Notes: generated by a model from the letters alone, not told the origin. Shown: positions 48,521-60,301, counted from the first letter of the stretch. The stretch: DNA of 64,000 nt from Sextonia rubra (GCA_037013555.1 JASUAD010000009.1:64007114-64071113), one strand, 5' to 3'. Translations and numbers: made by a program.

Positions 48521-48990
48521 ATGCGTGTCATGACACAAGTGTTGAAGCCATTTATGGGGAAATTCCTAGTTGTCTACTTTGATGATATTCTCATTTATAA
48601 TATTACAAAGGAACAACACCTAAACCATTTGTGGCAAGTCTGTAGTACTTTGCGTAAAGAACAACTATACACGAACCTAAAGAAGTGCACTTTCATGACA
48701 AAAAGTGTGATTTTCTTGGTTTCAGTATTTCTGTTACAAGGATGTCTGCAGATCCTGAAATGGTGAGGGCAATTGTTGAATGGAACTCCATCCAACATTG
48801 ATGAGGTACGAAGCTTCCATGGCTTAGCCACATTTTATCGTCGATTCATTAAGCGGTTTAGTACCATCATGGCTCCAATTACTGATTGCATGAAAAGGGA
48901 GAGTAATTGGAGCCCAATTGCCACAAAAGCCTTTTCAGGAAATCAAGGCCAAAATGACTGAAGCACCATCATATGTTTACCTGACTTTTC
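48521..48990 (+). pseudogene. Second part of reverse transcriptase, outer element
   Basis: Coding resumes after the inner element with MRVMTQVLKPFMGKF and the catalytic box VVYFDDILIY. It then runs to LRKEQLYTNLKKCTF, shifts frame near 48700-48770, and continues with VRSFHGLATFYRRFIKRFS and MAPITDCMK. Although interrupted and shifted, the YFDD catalytic pair is intact. Confidence 0.88.
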
Positions 48991-49400
48991 CAAGGTGTTT
49001 GAGGTGGCTTGTGACGCATCTGGTGTCAAAATAGGAGGTGTTTTGAGTCAAGAGGGACACCCAATTGCTTATTTTAATGAGAAACTGAATGAAGCAAAAT
49101 GAAAAAAGTACTCAAACTACGAGCGAGAATTTTATGCAATAGTTCAATCATTGAAACATTGGCGCCACTATTTGTTGCCGAAGGAATTTGTTTTGTACTC
49201 AGATCATGAGGCCTTAGGGTACTTAAACTCTCAATCTAAGTTAAAAAGAGTCCATGCCAAATGGGTTGAACTATTACAAGAGTACACTTTCATTTTACAG
49301 CACAAAGCCGGAGTGGAAAACAAACCGACTAATGCGTTAAGTAGCAAAGTCAATTTAATTCACTCCATGAATGTCGAAGTCACTGGGTTTGAGCGTTTGA
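48990..49400 (+). pseudogene. RNase H of the outer element
   Basis: FEVACDASGVKIGGVLSQEG holds the first Asp, REFYAIVQSLKHWRHYLLP the Glu and VLYSDHEALGYLNSQ the second Asp, so the catalytic residues are kept. There is a TGA at about 49100 where the family has Gln or Arg, and the usual ADALSR end reads TNALSS. Confidence 0.85.
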
Positions 49401-50330
49401 GACATGACTACCCCTCTTGTCCGGATTTCGGGGATAAGTTTGCTTCACTTTCTGATAATCCTCTCCGAAGCATTGATCGATTTAAATTGAAAGATGGCTA
49501 TATCTTTCGAGGAAATCAGATTTGCATTCCCTGCACTTCTATGAGAGAATTTTTAATTTGGGAGCTCCATGCTGGTGGAGTGGGTGATCACTTTGGTCAT
49601 GATAAGACCATCTTTCTTGTAGAGGACCATTTCTATTGGTCAAGTCTCAAGCAATACGTAGCTCGCGCCATTAACGCTATCACACTTGCTAACTAGTAAA
49701 GCAGCATAAGCAAAACACTAGACTGTACACTCCATCGCCAGTACCTCATGCACCGTGCGCTAGCTTGCATGGTGTCCCAAAAACCATCGTGTCTAACAGG
49801 GATGTCAAATTTACTAGTTATTTTTGGAAGACACTGTGGAAAATCTTGGGAACAAAATTGCAATTCTCATCTACGTACCGTCCATAGACTGATGGTCAGA
49901 CGAAAGTAGTGAACCGAATTCTGGGAAATCTTTTGAGATGTTTAGTTGGTGAGCATGTCAGGTCATGGGAGTCTGTCTTACCAATCACAGAGTTTGCATA
50001 TAACAGTTTAGTTAATAGATCCATAGGCATGAGTCCTTTTGAAGCAGTAACTAGCTATAAGCCTAGGATGCCTGTCAATTTCATTCCCATGTCATCCATT
50101 TGTCGTCCATCTAAGTCAGCCGATGCATTCATTAGACACATTCATTCATTGCATAATGCGATCAAACAACGAATTAACATACAAAATGATAGTCATAAAA
50201 CATCTGCTGATTCACATTGCCGGTTCATTGAATTTTAAGTGGGTGATGATGTCATGGTCCCCATAAGGCTAGAGCGGTTTCCGCAAGGAATTGCCAAGAA
50301 ATTTCAAGCCTGCAGTACTAGCCCGTTCAA
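49400..50330 (+). pseudogene. Integrase of the outer element, core deleted
   Basis: The zinc domain starts with ELHAGGVGDHFGHDKT and YWSSLKQYVAR, but its Cys pair is damaged and out of frame. At about 49760 the text jumps from the LYTPSPVPHAP region to LHGVPKTIVS, deleting the part with the first catalytic Asp. The second Asp is Asn (VSNRD, about 49795) and the Glu is Lys (DGQTKVVN, about 49900). The rest (WESVLPITEFAYNS, MSPFEAV) is well preserved. All three catalytic acids are therefore lost. Confidence 0.88.
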
Positions 50331-50754
50331 AGTATTGAAAAGGTTGGGTCCTAACGCATGTCTTAGACCTTCCACCTAATATGGGTATTACCGCTACCTT
50401 CAATGTGGAGAACCTTGTCCCTTTTAATCTCCACCCAACCCAATTTCTACCCCTTCACCCAACCATGTGGACCATCTTTTTGAGCCAACTTCTTTTCAAA
50501 ACCGTTTCCCACAACCAACCCCACCTCCTCCTCCCAAAGCTCAAAGGAAGGACATTGTGGAAGATATATTAGATGATTAACTGGTCTCCACCAGATAAGG
50601 AGCCATCCAGAAGTTCCTTGTCAAATGGCAAGACAAACCGCAGCATACAGCACGTGTATCACGCGAGATGAGTTGCAGCGCATCAATCCTAACATCCTCG
50701 AGCGCTATGACATTTTATCTCCACAGAGGTGTGATGTTCCCAGCCGAGAGGAAT
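50331..50754 (+). pseudogene. C-terminal tail with chromodomain-like part, outer element
   Basis: A Pro-rich linker (50415-50530) leads to a VEDILDD motif, FLVKWQDKPQHTA and DELQRINPNILERYD, the layout of a chromodomain-like tail seen in Reina/CRM elements. Stops and a frameshift interrupt it. It ends at PSREE next to the right LTR; the short purine stretch GAGAGGAA at 50746-50753 is the likely polypurine tract. Confidence 0.75.
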
Positions 50755-52033
50755 TGATGGGGACATCAGATCTGATCCCTCTCGTTCTTACAAAGTGTAT
50801 CAAAGAAGAGGGCGTTAGACAGCGGATCATGCTTTAATTTGGATGGATGAGCACTACACAGGGTTTGATCGCAAAGAAAGTATAAATCCACCGTTGGATT
50901 GTCACCCAGAGGAGATCCGACGGTTGGATTTTAGATGATCACATTAGGAGAGTGTTAAAGGCCCCATGTGCACAATCTCATTGAAGACCCCACATAGGGA
51001 AGTGTCACATGGGTTGAAATAATGTGGAAGGGTGCCATGTTTTGATTTGTTTGGTCCTATAGTTTAATTTGTTTAAGTTGTTAGTCCCATGTTTAATTTG
51101 TTTAAGTTGTTGGTCCCATGTTAAGTTCTTATTAATGGAGAGGGACCCATAGTCAGTCTTATGTAACAAGAAAGAAAAGGGAGGACTACAGTTTTTAAAA
51201 AAAGCCATGCACAAGGTTGTAACTTGCGCACGAATCCCAAGGTGCACAAGTTACACCTTGCGCACGCCCCCCTCCTCATTTCTCTTTCTTCTTTTCTTAT
51301 TTGTTTTGATTTTTTTCCTTTTTTGGATGGAGAGACATATTAAGTTGAGATCTAGATTATCTTCTTCATTATGCTATGTTATGATATGATATTGAATGAA
51401 AGAGAAGCTTCTTCTTCTTCCTCCTAGAGCCTCTTGAATCTACTTTTCTCTTGAGATCTCTTCTAACGCCTCCAGATCAGAGTTTAGTGAGAGCCCAACA
51501 AAGGTATCTATATCTCTTTCACTTTTCCTCTTTTCAAAAGCACTTTTGGTTACTATCACTTAGATCTAGAGCCATCCTAGTATTGACATCAGATCTAAAC
51601 TACCCAGACTGAACCCTACAGATCTAGAATCCCTTAGTTACTAAACTTTAGATCTGAACCATAAACCATCTTAGATCTGAAAATTATTTCAGATTTGAAC
51701 TTTTTATTAGATCTAGATCTTTTCTAGATCTGAAAATACTAGATTTGAATTTTGTTAATCATAGATCTTCCCTCTAAACCATTGTCCTACTCATTAGATG
51801 TGCACTACTGGCCCTAAGCAATTTGGAAGTTCTATCTTTCCATTAAGATCCTACTATTTATATACCAAGAAAGAGCTTACTGCAGAATCTGTGAGATCAC
51901 CTTCGACCGTGGATCTATTATTTACTAGAAATTCAATGTTTTAATTTATTTGGACTGCTTATAACTGAATTTTAATTGTTAATTCAGATCTGATCTTTTC
52001 ATATTGGGATAGATCTCATACTGTCCTGCATCG
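50755..52033 (+). repeat. Right LTR of the outer element
   Basis: 1279 bp, starting TGATGGGGACATCAG and ending CTGTCCTGCATCG, where the expected final CA has changed to CG. It is followed by the target copy TTGTT at 52034-52038. Differences from the left LTR are more frequent than between the two inner LTRs. Confidence 0.88.
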
Positions 52034-52038
52034 TTGTT

Positions 52039-53213
52039 CTTTACGTTAACCCCTAGTCTAAGCTTAGGTTTCGACAATCCAAAGAAGCCATCTATCTCCC
52101 ACACAACCACCCAACATAAACTTAGTGCGGCACCTTAATACATCATAATAGTGAGGAGTAGGGCAATGGAATGACCTAAGTGTGGCCAAGGCTAGGGCAA
52201 AACATCAACACCAACAGATCATCCCGACCTCTTTAATCTATGGTCCACAGAGTTAAATGGTTCTAAAGATTTTCTGTGTTTTTGTGCAACAAACTTTTTG
52301 ATCCAATGTTACAAAGTCACATATATCAAATTAGGAAGCGCTTATTAGCTTGTGGGTCAAAAAAAGGGTTAGAAGGGTGGGCCAGGTGGCACACAAAATG
52401 GACATATGCATATACCTAATGGAGCAGGCAATACACACCTTATCACTGCAAAATGCTTATAAACATGCATACAGGCGTGGGTGGGTGGGTGGGTGGGTGA
52501 ATGTGTTAATTGATGCCTTCAAAAAAGAAGCTTTGAAAAAAGTGGAACGACATTAAAACCAAAAACACTATTTTCTACAGCACAAGCACAAATGAAATAG
52601 ACAAAGATCTTGTTGAACTGCAAAGTATGGGGGAAGCTGGAATAATTCAAGAGCAAAAGTGGCAATGCAGTATTTTGTATTGCACAAAACATCAATACAA
52701 CACCTTTGAAGCAGGAACAGGAGCAAAGACTCATTGTGCAAGACACTTCAACTTTTTTTTTTTTTTTTGAAAACAGGAAAATTCAACAATGATCATGCAT
52801 TTTTTTTAAGTATAATATCAAGAGCTGGTGGAGTTATCATTATTTATTTTAAGTTTAATTGGGAGATCTAATGGAATTATCAGAAAAATTTACAAAACTA
52901 CACCCATTTCCAAACATAAATCGATGCAAACATTGTCTTACACAGTGTAGCTAGAAAAAGAAACACAAATATCCAAAGATAAAAAAATAGAAAGGAAAAA
53001 AGACAAAAGAAGAAGAAAGACAAAACACACGATCTAATATTGTTTACAAAAATTGCAGTCATCTCATAAGAGATTAACTCAACAACAACGCATTATTGCC
53101 CGTGCACGTGCACAATTTTCCATGCAATTCCATATCAGATATAAAGCAAACAAACATAAAAACACTTCAATTAAAGATCAACCACTTACTCTGGTTCTAG
53201 GGATCACAGTTCA
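52039..53213. other. Unassigned DNA with a strong G-quadruplex motif
   Basis: No gene found. Five GGG runs separated by single T bases occur at 52479-52497, followed by A- and T-rich DNA. The TTTTTTTTT run at 52753 is also notable. Short frames on both strands show no family motif. Confidence 0.45.
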
Positions 53214-54050
53214 TGATGCAGGACGGACCCATGGTCCCCCGTAGGTCGACTCGTCTTTGGGCCTAGCCCACCTATCCTAGTTTATTTAGGGTTTTATTTG
53301 CTTTAAGTTATTTTAATAAAATGTTTAAATGATGTTTTAATCTCAACCATCAATGTGATTGGATGGTCTAGATTAGTCTTAGGGTTAGTCTTTTATCTAT
53401 TTAAGCATTGTAAAGCCATTTTGGCTCAATAGTTATGAATGATTAATGAAAAATTTTGGGATTTTCCCCAAGTTTCTTCGAGTTCTCCTCGAAATCTCTA
53501 ACGCCTCCTGCGAGTGGAGTTTGGTGAAAGCCCAATTTCTAATGCCTCCTGTGATTGGAGTTTGGTGAGAGCCCAATTCCCCTGGATTTCCATTTTCTAC
53601 CTTGCCCGCCTTACGTCTCTATTCCGTTCCGCATTATTTGGTATCAAAGCCGAAGAGCGATCCATCACAGATTCCGTTCTCGGCATTTGATTGTTGCTGC
53701 AGAACCATCTTCTTCACCAATATGCAGTCCCCCTTCCTTCCGACACCCGGAGCAAACCCTTCCCGAAGTTTTCCCTAGATCCAAACATAAGCGCCAAAAC
53801 CCTTATCCCACAGCCTCTCGAAATCCCTCATCATGGAAAAACCCCGTGACAAGCCTGGGGCCTAGATCTGCCAGATTTGAAGCCCTAAAGACCCATCGAG
53901 CATCGAAATCCCAAATCCTCCATCCCGAGACCCAACATCCTGCCCACAAACCACTCTGCCGCCCATCGCAATCCCCAGCCGAGCCCAAAATCCACTTCCA
54001 GTGCCAAAGACGGGTCGACCCACAGGGGACCATGGGTCTGTCCTGCATCA
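53214..54050 (+). mobile_element. Truncated small LTR-type element with an inverted copy of its LTR start
   Basis: An LTR-like segment 53214-53633 starts TGATGCAGGACGGACCC and ends TTCCGCA, followed by the primer-site match TGGTATCAAAGCC at 53639-53651. In its second half a 37-base unit with GCCTCCTG and GGAGTTTGGTGA occurs twice (about 53499 and 53541), and a similar motif is present in the outer LTRs near 35350, suggesting a related family. At 54009-54050 the first 42 bases of the LTR recur in inverted orientation (38 of 42 match). No second direct LTR and no target duplication are seen. Confidence 0.6.
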
Positions 54051-55684
54051 GGGACCCACTTGATGTTCCATCTGCCTGGACCCCATACACACACACTGAA
54101 TTTTACACAATCCCTAATTTTGCACCCATTTGAATGGACTAGAATGTTGGATCAATATACACCCATCTGAATGGACTGTACAACCGTTAAACTTGTGAGG
54201 CCCATATCGAGACGAATGAGTTTAGTGATGGGGCTGATTTTTAGTAGAGATGGGGGGCCCTAGGCATATATTTTGATCCCCCTAGGTCCTAGTCCCAGTT
54301 GGGGCCTCATGTGGTGCCCAAATCGAGGTGCGCATAACTTGCGTGCTATGATCCATTGCGTTCACCTCATTGTGGGCCCACCTACTAGCCCACATGGGGA
54401 TGGGGCTGGGAGATTGAATCAATGCTTCTTTTATCACTCAAATCTCAGCTTTATTATAATCCTTCACCCTAATAGGAGGAGAGAAAACTAACACCACATC
54501 CTATTTTGCATTAGAAAGGATACAACCTTATATCTACCGGTCCAAATATACCTCTAGCTAGCCCCTTATCATCATGCTAATCAAGACTTCACTTGTGCGC
54601 CCCATAATTACACAAGTATAAACTCATCAGCTAATCCTAACCACTTGAAAGTTCACCCTAGAAAGTTTCATTTTAACCATCTAATAACCACTAATTAGAT
54701 GGTTAATGCACTAAGCCTACTACATCCCCAAAAGGGCCACCATTTGAATCTGAGGTAACATGCCTACACACACACACACCATGTCTGTGGTGGATGGATC
54801 ACTAATATTTTATTCAAACCATCAATGTCAGAAGATGAATTATATGGTCCTATGTTGTAGCACATGCACATTTCTTGAGGTGCCACGTGGTACAAGTGGT
54901 TACGTGATCCAAAAATACCCATTGTGACCCCATTGATTAGTTGGCTAAAGAAAATGCAGTGGACCTAATTAATGATGAGTGTCAAGACCAAGTGATGAAG
55001 AAAAAGGATGTTGTACTCCAAGCCCAGACTTTTAGAAGGAAAAGCCTATCAATTCGAACCCACCTCGTGGGATGCCATGCCCATAGGCCCAAACGGGCCA
55101 ATGTTAGGCTTGTCAGGCTCAAACCAGACCACACCCAGACCATTGACCTGACCTAGCCATGCCCATGCCCTACCCCACACCCAGACCATTAACCTGACGT
55201 AGCTATGCCTATGACCTATCCCTTGGTCTCGCGTGACCAAGTTAGGCCTAATTTTTGACTTGCAGACCATCAATTAAAAAATTGGACGAGCATAGGTGAA
55301 CTCCACCTTACACCGATTGGATCATATGGGGCTTGAACTCAAACTCAAATCATGGGACTCAACTGAATCCCATATAACCCGAGTGAGTCACATGGCACTC
55401 AACGAAGTCCTATGTGACTCGGCTGAGTTTTTAATGGTAGTTTCAAAGTGACAGACTTGGCCAACTATATTATATTATACTTGAAATTTTTATAACTCTG
55501 TAATGGTAGTTTCCACGGATATTACTCTGACAAGTAAACAACGACACTCATCCTCACCATATTTAGAAACACAACTCTCCTTCGGTCCTTCCCAGTCCCC
55601 TCTTCCTTTTTCTATATTAGATCTCCAAGGTGCCATTTCAAGAAACCAACTTTTTTTTCCTCAGTGAAACCTTCATATTAAAAG
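54051..55684. other. Unassigned DNA with short duplications
   Basis: No gene found. A tandem pair of about 58 bases, each with CACACCCAGACCATT and CTATGCC/CCATGCC words, occupies about 55130-55220. GACTCAACTGA/GAGTCACATGG words at 55335-55430 form imperfect inverted repeats. The segment is rich in GGGCCCAC-type words common in plant MITEs, but no clear ends can be placed. Confidence 0.4.
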
Positions 55685-55810
55685 TTTCTTTGAATGAAAT
55701 CAAACCATTGAATCACCCTCTCTAGCATCTTTTAGAGAGATATAAGAAATGGAAAGATTAGAGAAGGTAGCTTTCATGAGGGTTATCTTAGCCCAAAAGA
55801 CAAGCTATAT
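55685..55810 (-). pseudogene. LINE (non-LTR retrotransposon) reverse-transcriptase scrap
   Basis: On the minus strand FWAKITLMKATFSNLSISYI matches the layout of the conserved L1-type plant LINE motif (GR-x-TLIK-x2-LSNLPIYY-x-SL). It continues a few residues and then hits a stop. Only about 40 residues are recognisable. Confidence 0.5.
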
Positions 55811-56790
55811 CTCTTACATAAAGAGTTGTTTTTTTCTTTTTTTCAGACCTTTCAACATGATACCACAATCTTTTTAGATGTAGGTTAGCCCCATTTGGCA
55901 ATCCTAGGTGACTCTTGAATGGTTTAATATGTTTGATGATGCTGGGAAATTATAACATAGGCACTTATTCAAATATTTGAGATTTCAAAAAAAGCTCTTT
56001 TTGCAAATCAAGCTAAGTCAAACTAGCAACATTTCAGTTATAACAATGAGCACCTTCCAATTGTACTCCATGCTCACAGGATTTTGTAAAGGACAACTAA
56101 TCAGGTACCCTTATTCATTTCTTTTAACATTTCTATGAGGTATTTTGGCATTAGCAAGTAGCTTCCAATATTTAACACTGATGATTGGAAATTTTATCCC
56201 TTCAATATAACACGAAGGGAAAGAGAATTCCTTCTATTATGTTGCAATGTTGTATTCTATTATATCTTTTTGCTTGCATCATTGGTTTTCATTTTTCATA
56301 AAATCACATCATCACATGACAACATATATCTTCAAAGATATGATATAATTTCTGGTTTAAATGCATTTGCTACAATGCATGTGCAAAGTAACACAAACAG
56401 AATTGGGAATCAGTACATAAGAGTAATCTACAAGTGGGGACCAATATAATAGAAGATCAAGGAATGTCAATTCAGAAAGCTAAAGCATGCATAAAAAAGA
56501 TCAAAAACAACCCTTATATGAAGAATTAAAATATTACAAATTCAAGGAACTAGAAAGGAGCCAACTGAAAACCTGAAATAAATAAGTAAAACAATAGATG
56601 CAAGATTTTTGAGTTACAAAGGACATGGCTTTAAGTAAGGTTGAATAAAAACTATCAACTCACAAACTCCATGATGATGACGATGATATAACATAAGGCA
56701 AGTGATAAAAAAATACCTTGTTTAAGAAAAAGTGGAAGCAGATGGGCGATAGTAGGCCTCCATGAACAGGTATATACTAGTAGTAAGAAA
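55811..56790. other. Unassigned AT-rich DNA, possibly intron of the 56.8-57.9 kb gene
   Basis: No coding segment can be supported. Confidence 0.35.
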
Positions 56791-56812
56791 TGAATTTATA
56801 CCATTTACATAA

Positions 56813-57880
56813 CTGCAAATACAAAAATAGAAATTGTTTGACAGTAGAATAAAGCATCTTCCAAGTGAGACAGATCAATGGGATTCCTAAAAGCATACTC
56901 TGATTGGTCACCAACACTTTCATTAGACCAAAATTCATCCAAGCCCTTTGTCGGGAGGGGCAGGCCATCCAAAATCGCTAGCTCGGGATCCACCTAGGCG
57001 GCCAAAACCTAGCCTCGAAACCCAATGTCCACAACCATCACCCCACTGTATGCGCCATCAATAGATCCATATACAGGTACTAAAACACTCTCAAAAACTC
57101 ACTCCTCAATTTTGCAAATGGCGATGCTGTCCTCTCCAGATATTCCGTCCATTGAAAACATCCCTAAAGTAGATGATACAGTATCAGATGATGGGATTTC
57201 CAGCATAAAGCACGAAAAAAAAAAAAAACTAGATCTCCAACAAAAAGAGGCAAAAGATACATGCAGGGCTTGGCAACCATAGATCTGAGACTGAAACCCT
57301 AGTATCCAGATGCCTGGGAAACGAAACCCTAAAATTTAAATTGAAGAGAAGAATAGGAAGAAAACCACAAACAAGGGTTAGGGTAGATTATAAAAAACTG
57401 CAAACTAGGTTAGGGTAGATTATTTGTGAATGGCGTGCTGCTATTAGTAATTACCGAAAACTTCAAGCCGCCGGCGGCAGAGGAATCAGTCGGAATCGAA
57501 GACAACGATTTGCTTCGGGTCTGCAGGATCTCCAATTGAGGTATAACAACCTGGTGGAGCATGGAGACCGAGTGGCTGTGGAGGTGCTCAGAGTGGATGG
57601 ACATCCATGGGGACATTAGGGTTTCGGGAGGATGCAGTCGATCGATCAACTGCCGATCAGTGTCGATTGTGATGAGATCGACAGCTTGATCTCGCGCGAG
57701 ATTCACCAGCAATGACAGCTACATAAAGATCTTCTGCGCTAGGGCGTATCCGATCGAAAACCTTCTCAAATAATTCGTAGAAAATATGGAGATAGCGATC
57801 GATCGATGGCAAGACGAAAGCAAGATGATGAAGACGAAAGTAGGAGAGGAGGAAACAGAAGATGTAAGAGAGGAGCAGGA
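56813..57880 (-). CDS. Unidentified minus-strand gene, 5' part (putative exons)
   Basis: Three minus-strand blocks look like exons. Block about 57456-57712 is CG-rich, opens MLVNLARDQAVDL (and MSPWMSIHSEH further in) and ends with KFS next to a GTAATT donor. Block about 57119-57220 reads LEIPSSDTVSSTLGM then DGISGEDSIAICKIEE and ends at GTGAGT. Block about 56850-56990 follows an AG with VDPELAILDGLPLPTKGLDE and continues NESVGDQSEYAFRNPIDLSH. Composition and frame openness are gene-like, and the sequence just upstream (57720-57880) with repeated CGATCGATCG words could be 5' UTR or promoter. I do not recognise the family, phases between blocks are not proven and the 3' part is not found, so exon limits are approximate. 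Confidence 0.4.
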
Positions 57881-57947
57881 AAACAAGAAAGGCTAAATGG
57901 TTTGATTTGATTTGATTTTAGGGTAGGGCCAAAGAAATTAAATGAGA

Positions 57948-58390
57948 GGGCCGGAAGTAGCTGAGGGGAGTGAAAGAGATTCTCGATCTCATGTTATTTT
58001 GTTCATTTGCGGTGTCTTGAATTTATACGAGACATTAGAATTGACGGTGGATATTGGATAAAGGATCTTTAGGTGGGGACCAAGAGATGGTCACCGCATG
58101 TTTATGTCTCTCTCTTTTTAATGTATCATAATATTGTTTTTCTTTTTTATTGCCAATGTGCACGTATGAATTGCCCGATATGAGTTGCGCAATACTTGTT
58201 GAGAGGGACGGTGGATGTTGGACAAGGGATCTTCAAGTGGGTCCAAGAGATGGTCACCTTTAAGTTGACTCCAAGTTTGGAATTGTGTGGGCCCCACCTA
58301 AATTTAGATTCTCTTTTTTTCTATATTAATTTCAAACCTTAGTCCAAACTATTAGATTGGGTTAAACTATCCAAATAAATAGAAAGGCAA
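57948..58390. repeat. 440-bp dispersed repeat, copy 1
   Basis: Matches 61703-62108 in the same orientation. Shared words include AAAGAGATTCTCGATCTC, GGATAAAGGATCTTTAGGTGG, TTGTGTGGGCCCC and AATTTCAAACCT. The H+-ATPase pseudogene lies between the two copies. No terminal inverted repeat is obvious. Confidence 0.85.
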
Positions 58391-59782
58391 TCAGAGAAAA
58401 AAAATAGTTAAGGTTCTAATCTTCTGTGCGCTCATCTCCATTTCAATTCTTGTTCCTTTGCTTTTCTTAGTCGCATCTTGAAGATCCATCTTCCATGGAA
58501 AGATACCTAGTCAGTTTAGCTTTTGATCTTGTATTTTAGCATTTCTAATCTATTTCATTTTTGTTTTGTATTATATCACGTTCGCATCTTTTCTCATTAA
58601 CTCCTTATCCTTTCTATTTGTTATTTATTTTCTTCTTATCATTTTCTTTATCCGCTAAATGAAAACGGCGGAGGAGATGATTTGGGAGAGGGCTTGTAGT
58701 TTTGGGTCCGGGTGAGGGAAATCTAGGGATTTGGGATCTGGGGTTTGGGGAAGAAAAGAGATTTACAAGATGAGCTATAGGTTAGGGTTTCAGATTTGTA
58801 AGCAAAGTGGGGAAAATGGATTTGGGACTCAGGAATAGGATTTACAGTGAGTTATGGCCTGCTTGGTGGGTTAAGAGTTTTTTAAGAAGAGGGTTTTCGG
58901 GGGGACTTCCGTCAAGAGTGTAGTAGTGAATGGGTGATAGAGAGAGGCTGTTGTAGTGCCTGTTAGTTGGTTAGTTTGCTTGTAGGGGAGAGAGAGAGAG
59001 AGAGAGAGAGTCTCGCATGTGCAGGCAAGGTTGAAGCAGTGAATGGGCATGAAGTAAAGGCAAGTTAAGTTCCCTTCTAGATAACTGGATTTATACTTCT
59101 CAATTATTAATTTCATGGTTTTTCACAGTAGTAATCAGATTCATTATTTCTTGCTTTGCTATTCTATTGCCCGTTCCACATCACATTACTTGTATTATTC
59201 AATATGGAATTTGATTTTGTCATTGCCCATCTAACTTGTTGTTGGCAAAGCAGCTCTACGCTTCGTTGGGTTGGAACTTGGAATTCAATCATCTATCATT
59301 TTAATTTTCTCCATTTGTAAGTCCAATCCTTCCCAATTGGATCTCCTTTTTAACTTTTCATATGAACAAGTTTGAGGAAGAAAGATATGTAGACTTTATG
59401 TTTGATTTGATGAATTATATCTTGGTTATGTAACTTCAATTACCTTGAAATTTGCTATTTTTAGCCCTTTGGGTGATCATGATTATTTGCTTATTATATT
59501 GATTTATCTATTAGAGGCATTGGGTGGATCTTGGGTGACGGGATTCTTTTGATCTATATATAACTGGATAGTGTTTGATTTATGCAAAAGTTGAATAAGC
59601 GTAATCTATGAATTGCATAAGTTATCCTAGCATCCAACTACTTGAATGAGCTCTTGTCAATGCCTACAAGATCAAAATTGGATTGACTTCCGGTAAAAGA
59701 GATATTAGATTGCTCCTTGCTTGTTTTGTTTATGTGGATTGTGGTTTTTATGTTTTATTTTTCTTGTCGTGTATTTCCTTTT
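58391..59782. other. Unassigned DNA with a (GA)n run
   Basis: A (GA)n microsatellite occupies 58987-59010. The GA- and T-rich stretch before it has the look of a 5' untranslated region but no coding segment is recognised. Upstream exons of the H+-ATPase were looked for and not found. Confidence 0.4.
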
Positions 59783-60301
59783 GTGTGTGTACTCATGGCA
59801 ATCATTACATGTGATCAATTGGTAATTGCCAGGGCACAAAGGTACAAACATGTACCCATCTTCATCATTGTTGGGTGAAAACACGGATGGTTCAGTTTCA
59901 GCTCTATGGATTGATGAACTTATTGAGAAAGCTGATGGTTTTGCTGGGGTCTTTCCAAGTAATTCATGTTTTTATGTTGAAAATTCTATGAAAGTTCTCT
60001 ACTGTATAAAAAAGGTCAATTGTATGGATTTGTCCCACTCATCCTGACTATGTCTTTATTTACAGAGCATAAGTATGAAACCGAACAGAGACTGCAAGGT
60101 AGGAAGAACATCTGTGGGATGACTGGTGATGGCCTCAATGATGCACCTACACTAAGGAAGGTCAACATTGGAATTATAGTGGCAGATTTAAGAAATGCTG
60201 CTCAACGTGCTTCTAACATAGTTCTAACAAAGCCTAGACTCAGTTTGATTATTATTGATATTTTGACAAGCCGTAGAGTTTTTCAGAGAATGAAGAACTA
60301 A
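59783..60301 (+). pseudogene. Plasma-membrane H+-ATPase (P3A ATPase) pseudogene fragment
   Basis: P3A ATPases pump protons out of plant cells. This fragment covers only the nucleotide-binding/hinge part. About 59783-59830 reads VCV, MAIITCDQLVIA, like the family's MITGDQLAI region. After a frameshift and loss of several residues, GTNMYPSSSLLGE and ELIEKADGFAGVFP follow to 59958. A 107-bp GT-AG intron (59959-60065) is kept, then HKYETEQRLQGRKNICGMTG, the hinge motif TGDGLNDAP, and SNIVLTKPRLSLIII to VFQRMKN. A TAA (60299-60301) stands where the family continues with Tyr. The intron shows that it arose by DNA-level duplication, not retroposition. The lack of the other exons and the frameshift make it non-functional. 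Confidence 0.9.

Larger units (their letters stand above)
34662..52033 (+). mobile_element. Outer Ty3/gypsy chromovirus (Reina/CRM-like), interrupted and dead
   Basis: The element has two related LTRs, a primer site, gag-pol remnants in the order gag, protease, reverse transcriptase, RNase H, integrase, and a C-terminal chromodomain-like tail. The 5-bp target duplication TTGTT is at 34657-34661 and 52034-52038. Protease-to-integrase order makes it Ty3/gypsy; motifs such as FHGLATFYRRFIK, HEALGYLNSQ and the chromodomain-like tail point to the Reina/CRM side of the chromoviruses (lineage call is from memory). A second element (38435-48520) sits inside its reverse transcriptase. Removing that insertion and one target copy leaves an internal region of about 4.75 kb, normal for the group. 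Frameshifts, stops and a large integrase deletion make it non-functional. Confidence 0.9.

Noticed and set aside
53555..54133. Plus-strand open frame of 192 residues, among the longest in the window
   Set aside because: It starts inside an LTR-like segment, crosses the primer site and the inverted repeat, and shows no known domain. Open by chance in CG-rich DNA or an eroded gag start.
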